IMG/VR virus record: IMGVR_UViG_3300021389_000154
Location: 1-24,303 of that record
Reading direction: 5' to 3' (one strand)
From: a virus
DNA length: 24,303 bases
Under the pieces are notes generated by a model that searched no databases, had not been told where the DNA came from, and saw only the letters and a list, made by a program, of their open reading frames with translations. The translations under genes and the position numbers were made by a program. Shown one piece after another: positions 1 to 4,862 of the stretch; positions within the stretch are counted from its first letter, which is position 1, and the number at the start of each line of letters is the position of its first letter.

Positions 1-150
1 ACGACTAGTCCTGCTTCAAAATTAGAAGTTGATGGAGGTGATATTGAGGTAAGTGATTCGCTTAATGGATTAATATTAAAATCACCTGACGGAACAAGAT
101 ATAGAGTAACAGTTGCAAACGGAGGTACGCTTACAGTATCAGCAGTATAA
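1..150 (+). CDS. C-terminal end of a fibre-like virion protein (partial)
   Basis: An open frame runs from the first base to a TAA at 148-150 and gives 49 residues; the start lies outside the window. The tail of the protein reads LKSPDGTRYRVTVANGGTL followed by a short end. From memory, a closing segment of the type 'KSPxGTRYxxTVxxxGxL' is common at the C-termini of fibre and other virion proteins of Bacteroidota phages, where it probably forms a small beta domain. That recollection and the position next to structural genes are the only basis for the fibre call. The frame is followed by a 39-base A-rich gap, then the next gene on the same strand. Confidence 0.5.
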   Translation, partial: TTSPASKLEVDGGDIEVSDSLNGLILKSPDGTRYRVTVANGGTLTVSAV

Positions 151-189
151 TAAAAAAAAATAAATAACTAATAATTAAAAAACAAAAAA

Positions 190-636
190 ATGGGATACAA
201 TAAACCAAATCCATTAAAAGCAATGGAGTCAGCTTTAAAAATGTATAAAGCCGAGAAAAAAGGTGGTATGCATAGAATGGAGTCACCTATGTACGCAGGT
301 CATTCACCTATGGAAATGTCAAGAGAATTAAAAGACATGCCAATAGTAGATATCGAAAAAGGTGATGCTAAAGGTTCACCAGCAATGGCTGCTAAGCCAG
401 ATTTTTTAGATTTAGATAAAGATGGTAATACTTCTGAGCCTATGAAAAATGCTGCTAAAGCTAAAGGTTCTCCAGCTAAAAAACAAGGTTACAACGATAG
501 ATTAGATGAAAGTTTAGCTAAAGACGGCAAAGAGTCTAGCAAAAAACAATCTATGAAAGATCGTAGAGACGAATCAAAAGGAATGGAAAAATCAAAAGGA
601 AAAGGAGCTTATTCTTCTGATCCAAAAATGAGCTAA
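190..636 (+). CDS. small Lys/Met/Ser-rich protein with a calcium-loop-like motif and SP motifs
   Basis: Function not recognised. The 148-residue product is rich in Lys, Met, Asp and Ser and probably largely unstructured. Residues 74-83 read DLDKDGNTSE, matching the DxDxDG start of an EF-hand or dockerin-type calcium loop, although position 12 of the loop is Met rather than Glu or Asp. Short motifs with Ser-Pro recur: ESPMY (31-35), HSPME (38-42) and two copies of AKGSPA (about 60-65 and 91-96). The C-terminal third (about 100-142) holds two similar charged units, RLDES and RRDES, and then GMEKSKGK. Similar proteins are, as far as I recall, frequent in uncultured marine phages. The start codon follows an A-rich leader with no Shine-Dalgarno sequence. 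The next gene begins 2 bases after the stop. Confidence 0.75.
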   Translation: MGYNKPNPLKAMESALKMYKAEKKGGMHRMESPMYAGHSPMEMSRELKDMPIVDIEKGDAKGSPAMAAKPDFLDLDKDGNTSEPMKNAAKAKGSPAKKQGYNDRLDESLAKDGKESSKKQSMKDRRDESKGMEKSKGKGAYSSDPKMS

Positions 637-638
637 AC

Positions 639-1304
639 ATGGGGCATAAAATTCATAAGCATATGAGTGGTGGAAAATCATCATCATCACCATTGAACCA
701 ACAAAGTGCTAGATACAGAGACCAAAGAGGCGGTAGCGTAATGAGTCAAGACTATAGAGACCCTAAAGTTACTGATGCGGAAATAAAAGCTAGAATACTT
801 GCAGAAAGAGAAGAAGCAAAGCTAATGGGCTTGACAGGTCTTAGAGGTGATCGATCAATGCTTGTAGATGAAGATAGTGGAACTATTACTTCACCAACAC
901 CAGGCGGATTAGGTGATCGTATAGCTTACATACCTAGCCAAGAATCTTTACCAGGTATTGATCCAGAGATTTATGAACTAGGAAGAGGAGCGGTTAAAGA
1001 TTCGTTAAGCTATGTTAATAGAGGTATGGGCGGTACGGCAGAAAGACTTTATGGAAAAGATTTAGCGAAAGATCTTAGAATGGCTACATCTCCAGATTCA
1101 TACGAAGCAACTTTAAGGTCAGCCGTAGAAGAAGGAGGAAAACCTGGTTTTGAAGGTGGTGCTTTTGAAGTAGATCCAGTTTCTGGGAAAAGAGGTTATA
1201 CTCCAAGAAACCTTCAAGATATACAATTTTCTCAAAGAATAACAGACAAAGAAAGAAGTTCGATACTTAAAGATATAATAAAAAGCAAACTATTTAATAA
1301 ATAA
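639..1304 (+). CDS. hypothetical protein, 221 residues, with N-terminal SPLNQ motif
   Basis: Function not recognised. The product starts with a His/Ser-rich stretch containing SPLNQQ at residues 17-22, the same kind of short motif found in neighbouring small proteins. A charged, probably helical part follows (about 47-60, AEIKARILAEREEAK). The rest is mixed Gly/Asp/Ser sequence ending in a basic helix (KDIIKSKLFNK). No signal peptide, membrane segment or catalytic motif is visible. The gene starts 2 bases after the stop of the gene before it and ends 4 bases before the next start, so it is almost certainly co-translated with both. A virion or assembly role is inferred only from position between fibre-like and packaging genes. 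Confidence 0.7.
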   Translation: MGHKIHKHMSGGKSSSSPLNQQSARYRDQRGGSVMSQDYRDPKVTDAEIKARILAEREEAKLMGLTGLRGDRSMLVDEDSGTITSPTPGGLGDRIAYIPSQESLPGIDPEIYELGRGAVKDSLSYVNRGMGGTAERLYGKDLAKDLRMATSPDSYEATLRSAVEEGGKPGFEGGAFEVDPVSGKRGYTPRNLQDIQFSQRITDKERSSILKDIIKSKLFNK

Positions 1305-1308
1305 TAAA

Positions 1309-1932
1309 ATGGGAAGAGGATACAGTGGAAATCACCCTCGCTATTCAGGCGAGAAATACGATGCTAAAGAAGCATACAACAAAGATCTAACAGCTTCTGC
1401 TAGATTACACTACTTAGAAAACGACAGACATGATCACGATTCACCTCATCACATGAGTGTTAATCAAAGACTTGATGATTCTTTTGGTATGGGACAAAAC
1501 ACAGGTTCTGCTCCATCACCAATGAATAAACATTGTAAAAGTCATTCACCTGTTAATAACAGAGCTGGGAAATTAAGAGAAAAAGCTGCTAAAATATCTA
1601 GCAAAACTGAAGGACAAGGCGGTTATGATTACGAAAGTCCTAAAGTACAAAAACTTTTAAGCAAAGCTAGAAAAGTAGACGAAAGAAGTGGAATGAAATC
1701 TAGAGATGAAAGATCTGGAGAACTAAGAGGTAGAGAAATGGATGATATGATGGATAATAGACCAGATAGTCCTTTCAATGCTTGTGCTAAAGACGAAGGT
1801 GGAAGTGGTTGTATCCAAAAAATGGGTGGAGCATGGAGAGTAATTAGTAATAAAACAGATAAACCTTGGCCAGCAAAATACGGAAGCAAATCAAAAGCTG
1901 AAGCTGCTTTAAGAGGTTATCACGCAGGATAA
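1309..1932 (+). CDS. hypothetical protein with SP motifs and a small C-terminal domain
   Basis: Function not recognised. The 207-residue protein has a His/Asp/Tyr-rich N-terminal third (HYLENDRHDHDSPHH at about 34-48, then NQRLDDSFGM) that resembles the RLDES unit of the protein encoded at 190-636. Three Ser-Pro motifs follow: SPMNK (70-74), SPVNN (80-84) and SPFN (154-157). The middle is a charged, low-complexity Arg/Glu/Asp stretch. The last 45 residues look like a compact domain: two cysteines, then WRVISNKTDKPWPAKYGS and AEAALRGYHAG, a pattern I recall from small marine-phage proteins but cannot name. The gene starts 4 bases after the previous stop, with an AT-rich leader. Confidence 0.72.
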   Translation: MGRGYSGNHPRYSGEKYDAKEAYNKDLTASARLHYLENDRHDHDSPHHMSVNQRLDDSFGMGQNTGSAPSPMNKHCKSHSPVNNRAGKLREKAAKISSKTEGQGGYDYESPKVQKLLSKARKVDERSGMKSRDERSGELRGREMDDMMDNRPDSPFNACAKDEGGSGCIQKMGGAWRVISNKTDKPWPAKYGSKSKAEAALRGYHAG

Positions 1933-1933
1933 T

Positions 1934-2218
1934 ATGGATATACTAGGTAAAATTAGATCAAGTTTTTCAAATAAAAACGGTTTTAAAATAGGTTTTTCAA
2001 ACAGATCTCCTTTAAACCAGTATAAAAGCACCATGCCAACTAATTTTAATTTACCTAAGTTAAATGCTGACGTTGGTGTTGGACAAAATATAGTTTCTGG
2101 CGACAAAGCTTTGAGCGACGCTAATTTACAAGAATCAGAATTTATCGGAAAGTCAATACAAGGTGCTGTTAAAGAAATTAGTGACGCTGTTGTAAAAAAG
2201 AAAAAAAATGGAAGCTAA
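1934..2218 (+). CDS. hypothetical protein, 94 residues, with SPLNQ motif
   Basis: Function not recognised. The product is 94 residues long and begins with a basic, amphipathic N-terminus (MDILGKIRSSFSNKN). SPLNQ occurs at residues 25-29, the fullest match to the motif shared with neighbouring proteins. The C-terminal half could form a helix ending in a Lys run. There is no signal peptide or membrane segment. The start lies one base past the previous stop and the end overlaps the next start by 11 bases, so translation is probably coupled. Confidence 0.65.
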   Translation: MDILGKIRSSFSNKNGFKIGFSNRSPLNQYKSTMPTNFNLPKLNADVGVGQNIVSGDKALSDANLQESEFIGKSIQGAVKEISDAVVKKKKNGS

Positions 2219-2369
2219 AGGGTTAGGAGATAGTATAGCAAATTTTACTAAAAAAACTGGTATTAATTCAGCAGTGCAAGCAGTGTCTAAAGCAATGGGT
2301 AAACCTTGTGGTTGTGCTAAAAGACAACAGATATTAAACGAAAAGTTTCCATATAAAAATTCAAAATAG
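2208..2369 (+). CDS. 53-residue protein with CGC-KRQ-LN-FPY motif
   Basis: This short gene starts at an ATG preceded by a run of eight A residues inside the end of the previous gene (11-base overlap) and stops at a TAG at 2367-2369, one base before the next ATG. The product has a helical N-terminal half and then CGCAKRQQILNEKFPYK (residues 34-50). I recall the pattern Cys-Gly-x-Cys, Lys-Arg-Gln, Leu-Asn, Phe-Pro-Tyr from very short proteins in many tailed phages, with no function known to me. The two cysteines could bind a metal or form a disulfide, but with only two an intermolecular site would be needed. It is believed real because the frame fills the gap exactly between coupled genes and carries a recognisable motif. 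Confidence 0.72.
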   Translation: MEAKGLGDSIANFTKKTGINSAVQAVSKAMGKPCGCAKRQQILNEKFPYKNSK

Positions 2370-2370
2370 T

Positions 2371-2712
2371 ATGTTTAGATTAAAAAATAAATTTACTATA
2401 GAATCACCATTTAAACAAGATAATACACCTATTTATAATACAAGTCTTGAAGATGGAGTTTTAGGTAAAGCAAATAATAACGGTACAATTTTAGTATCAG
2501 ATAAAATAACTGATTCAGAAGAAAGACAAAGCGTTATTGATCATGAAAAAGTTCATTTAGATCAAATGAAAAGAGGTGACTTAGATTATGATGATGAAAA
2601 TGTATACTGGAAAGGTAAAACATATTCTAGAGAAGATATGCAAGAAGGTGCAGAAAACTTACCATGGGAAAAAGAAGCGTATAATAAAACAGATCCATTT
2701 AAAAAATATTAA
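2371..2712 (+). CDS. small HExxH metallopeptidase-like protein
   Basis: The 113-residue product carries HEKVH at residues 58-62, the HExxH zinc site of gluzincin-type metallopeptidases, in a helix-like context (VIDHEKVHLDQMKRGD). A downstream glutamate in LPWEKEAY (E100 or E102) is placed where a third zinc ligand would be expected in minimal peptidase families. The N-terminus has ESPFKQ (11-16), related to the SP motif of neighbouring proteins. No signal peptide is visible, so it would act in the infected cell or in the virion. A role in trimming virion proteins or in lysis is possible, but only the motif supports an enzyme; it could also be a zinc-binding structural protein. The gene starts one base after the preceding stop. 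Confidence 0.72.
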   Translation: MFRLKNKFTIESPFKQDNTPIYNTSLEDGVLGKANNNGTILVSDKITDSEERQSVIDHEKVHLDQMKRGDLDYDDENVYWKGKTYSREDMQEGAENLPWEKEAYNKTDPFKKY

Positions 2713-2720
2713 TATTTAAT

Positions 2721-3173
2721 ATGTCAAAAAAATTTAAAGACACTAAAGTAGGTAAATTTCTATCTAACGCAGCTCCTGGAATTTTAAATACAGTAGGTGA
2801 TGTATTACCTGATAATGGTGTTATGGGTTTAGTAAAAAATCTTATACATAAAGAACCGGCTTTACCGCCAGAAGATAAAGAAAAAGCTTTATTATTATTG
2901 CAGCAAGATATAGTTGAAATGCAAGAAATAAGTAAACGTTGGTCAAGCGACATGACGTCAGATTCTTGGTTAAGTAAAAATACTCGACCAATGACACTTA
3001 TATTTTTAACTGTGTCTTTAATTATTTTAATAGTTTTAGACAGTGGTAATATAGGTTTTGGAGTTAATGATACTTGGGTAGATTTATTAAAATCTTTGCT
3101 TATAACAGTTTATGTAGCTTATTTTGGTTCACGAGGGGTGGAAAAATTCAAAAAAATGGGTAATAATAAATAA
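2721..3173 (+). CDS. holin-like membrane protein (GTA_holin_3TM-like)
   Basis: The product (150 residues) probably inserts in the host inner membrane and forms lesions that start lysis. The N-terminal part is soluble, with a helix rich in Lys, Glu and Gln (about 52-73). SDSWLSKNTRPMTLIFLTV (80-98) follows and leads into a first membrane segment at about 90-107; a second lies at about 119-136 and ends YFGSRGVEKFKK. The SDSWLSKxxRP and YFGSRGxEK signatures are what I remember of the phage holin family first described for gene transfer agent release. Two membrane segments are clear; a third, weaker one could lie near residues 15-40. No endolysin gene is recognised next to it. It follows the metallopeptidase-like gene by 8 bases. 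Confidence 0.72.
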   Translation: MSKKFKDTKVGKFLSNAAPGILNTVGDVLPDNGVMGLVKNLIHKEPALPPEDKEKALLLLQQDIVEMQEISKRWSSDMTSDSWLSKNTRPMTLIFLTVSLIILIVLDSGNIGFGVNDTWVDLLKSLLITVYVAYFGSRGVEKFKKMGNNK

Positions 3174-3201
3174 GAGTATTATATTAATTAAATCCAATTA
3201 A

Positions 3202-3561
3202 ATGAAAAATTTATTATTAAGTGCGTTAATGCTGTTTAGTATTAGCATCCAAAGCCAAGACTTTGGTGACAAATTAAAAGGAGTTTGGTCAAGCGAACAA
3301 ACAAGTTATTATGTAGTAATATTACACGATAAACAAAAGTATGAGTTTACTAATTTTTCCTTTGAAGAAAATAACGTATTGCAAGAGACTTTTGTAGAAG
3401 AAGGTAAAGATTACGTTAAAACAAAAATTCACAATCCTAAAAATAATTGGGAAGTATTTATAACTTACAAGTATGTAAATAAAAATACTTTAACAGCTAA
3501 GTTTGAAGGATCTATTAATCAAACGTCTTTTTATAAAAGACACTGGGTTATGACAAATTAA
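3202..3561 (+). CDS. small secreted protein with N-terminal signal peptide
   Basis: The first 20 or so residues (MKNLLLSALMLFSISIQSQ) form a typical Sec signal peptide: a Lys, a hydrophobic core, and a polar Gln/Ser-rich end like those in flavobacterial secreted proteins. There is no lipobox cysteine, so cleavage by signal peptidase I is expected near residues 17-21. The remaining 98 residues alternate polar and hydrophobic residues with many Tyr, Phe and Trp, suggesting a small beta-barrel or lipocalin-like fold; this is inference from composition. In a phage, such a protein would act in the host periplasm, for instance in lysis or superinfection exclusion. Its place directly after the holin favours a cell-envelope role. 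Specific function not recognised. Confidence 0.72.
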   Translation: MKNLLLSALMLFSISIQSQDFGDKLKGVWSSEQTSYYVVILHDKQKYEFTNFSFEENNVLQETFVEEGKDYVKTKIHNPKNNWEVFITYKYVNKNTLTAKFEGSINQTSFYKRHWVMTN

Positions 3562-3571
3562 ATTAAATAAA

Positions 3572-3814
3572 ATGAACAAAGAAAACAAAATTACTGAAGA
3601 AGAGTTAAAAAAAGTAAGAGACTTTCAGTCTAAACTTTTTGAATTAACACAAAAAATAGGTTTGGTAGAAACCCAAAAACACGCTATACTTCATGAAATA
3701 GCTGGAGTTAACCAAAACCAAGATAGTGTTAAGAAAGAATTAGAAAATAAATATGGTTCTGTAAGTATAAATTTAGAAGACGGAACTTATACAGAAAACA
3801 CAAAAAATGAATAA
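3572..3814 (+). CDS. small coiled-coil protein, prefoldin-like in shape
   Basis: The 80-residue product is mainly a charged helix with heptad-like spacing of Leu, Ile and Val from about residue 8 to 63, broken near HAILHEIAGVNQNQ, which would give a helical hairpin similar in shape to prefoldin subunits. The end reads YGSVSINLEDGTY, a short beta-like tail. No catalytic motif or membrane segment is present. A chaperone-like or virion role is possible because a GroES-like gene lies close downstream, but the evidence is only the predicted shape. The stop overlaps the next start by 8 bases, suggesting coupled translation. Confidence 0.68.
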   Translation: MNKENKITEEELKKVRDFQSKLFELTQKIGLVETQKHAILHEIAGVNQNQDSVKKELENKYGSVSINLEDGTYTENTKNE

Positions 3815-4034
3815 TGTAGTTAGAAAAATCAGCATTGGTTCTGATTATAAAAATGACGCAATGCATTATTCTGTAGGTCAACAAGTTTATGGTGGGCATG
3901 AAATATCTCATATATTATTAGATGAAAAAGATAATTCATATAACATACATATAAAGAAAAACAACGAGGTATTGCCATGGAAGAAATTTAATTCTAACAT
4001 GGCTATATCTATAGAATATGATTTAGAATATTAA
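3807..4034 (+). CDS. hypothetical protein, 75 residues
   Basis: Function not recognised. The product looks like a small beta-rich domain: YSVGQQVYGGHEISHILLD, then a strand YNIHIKK, then VLPWKKF and a final strand ISIEYDLEY. From memory, similarly built short proteins occur next to terminase genes in marine Bacteroidota phages. The start overlaps the preceding gene by 8 bases and the TAA shares one base with the ATG of the next gene, the tight packing expected of real genes in one transcript. A shadow ORF on the opposite strand covers part of the same region and was discarded. Confidence 0.65.
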   Translation: MNNVVRKISIGSDYKNDAMHYSVGQQVYGGHEISHILLDEKDNSYNIHIKKNNEVLPWKKFNSNMAISIEYDLEY

Positions 4035-4639
4035 TGAATAGTTTATATGATTTTATTATAGAACCTATAGGTGATAGGTATGATAATAAAAAAACAGTAG
4101 GTGGTAAAGATTTAATACTTAATACAAAAATTGAATCTTGGAAATTTGTTAATAGATTAGCAAAAGTTGTAGCAGTGCCAATAGCATTAAAAACCCCTAT
4201 AAAAAAAGGCGATACTATAGTTGTTCACCAAAATATATTTAGAAGATTTTACAATATGAAAGGTGAGCAAAGCAACAGTAGGTCTTATTTTAAAGATAAT
4301 ATGTATTTTGCTGCTATTGATCAAATATATTTATACAAACACGACACAGAGTGGTTGTCTTTTGGAGATAGATGCTTTGTAATGCCTATTAAAAATTCTA
4401 ACGATCTAATAAACAGAAAAGAAGATCCTAGTATTGGAGTGCTTAAAATTAGTAATAATAAACTAGAGGCATCTAATATTAAACCAGGAGACACTATAGG
4501 TTTTGTTCCAGGTGCTGAATGGGAATTTATTGTAGACGATCAACGTCTTTATTGTATGAAATCAAATGATATTGTAATTAAATATGGAAATCAAGAAAAC
4601 CAAAAAGAGTATAATCCAAGCTGGGCAAGTAGCAGTTGA
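4034..4639 (+). CDS. tandem GroES-like (co-chaperonin) protein
   Basis: The product (201 residues) appears to contain two GroES-fold units. Unit 1 (about 5-100) reads FIIEPIGDRYDNKKTVGGKD at its start, a flexible Gly-containing stretch like the GroES mobile loop, then PIKKGDTIVV (55-64), the counterpart of the GroES V-x-x-GD-x-V-x-F strand. Unit 2 (about 111-187) repeats the plan: CFVMPI, IGVLKIS, IKPGDTIGFVPG (149-160), and RLYCMKSNDIVIKYG, which resembles the closing 'yliMreSDIlAi' strand of GroES. Phage co-chaperonins such as T4 gp31 replace host GroES so that GroEL can fold the capsid protein. Position just before the packaging and capsid genes fits that role. The call rests on motif resemblance, and the duplication is unusual compared with the roughly 100-residue cellular GroES. 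Confidence 0.62.
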   Translation: MNSLYDFIIEPIGDRYDNKKTVGGKDLILNTKIESWKFVNRLAKVVAVPIALKTPIKKGDTIVVHQNIFRRFYNMKGEQSNSRSYFKDNMYFAAIDQIYLYKHDTEWLSFGDRCFVMPIKNSNDLINRKEDPSIGVLKISNNKLEASNIKPGDTIGFVPGAEWEFIVDDQRLYCMKSNDIVIKYGNQENQKEYNPSWASSS

Positions 4640-4862
4640 AGAATTAATTAAAGTAGCCAAAGAACCTATTGTTGATTCTGATGATGATATATCTGCTGAC
4701 AGACTTAAAAATGCCGCAGCAACAAAAAAGTTAGCTATATTTGATGCATTTGAAATTTTAAATAGAATACAAGAAGAGGAAGATATAATTGAAGGCAAAG
4801 TAGAAAATGAAACCAAAAAACCTAGAGAGTTTAAAGGTTTTGCTGAAGGAAGATCTAAGTAA
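4584..4862 (+). CDS. probable terminase small subunit or terminase-associated protein
   Basis: The 92-residue product is predicted all-helical: IIQAGQVAVEELIKVAKE (about 10-27), then DRLKNAAATKKLAIFDAFEILNRIQEEEDII (about 40-70), and a charged tail. No helix-turn-helix motif can be named with confidence. The call comes from size, helicity and position directly before the large terminase, where small terminase subunits usually lie; these bind the packaging site and hand DNA to the motor. The start overlaps the GroES-like gene by 56 bases in another frame; no later ATG in this frame keeps the first helix, so this start is preferred. The stop TAA shares one base with the ATG of the large terminase. 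Confidence 0.55.
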   Translation: MEIKKTKKSIIQAGQVAVEELIKVAKEPIVDSDDDISADRLKNAAATKKLAIFDAFEILNRIQEEEDIIEGKVENETKKPREFKGFAEGRSK

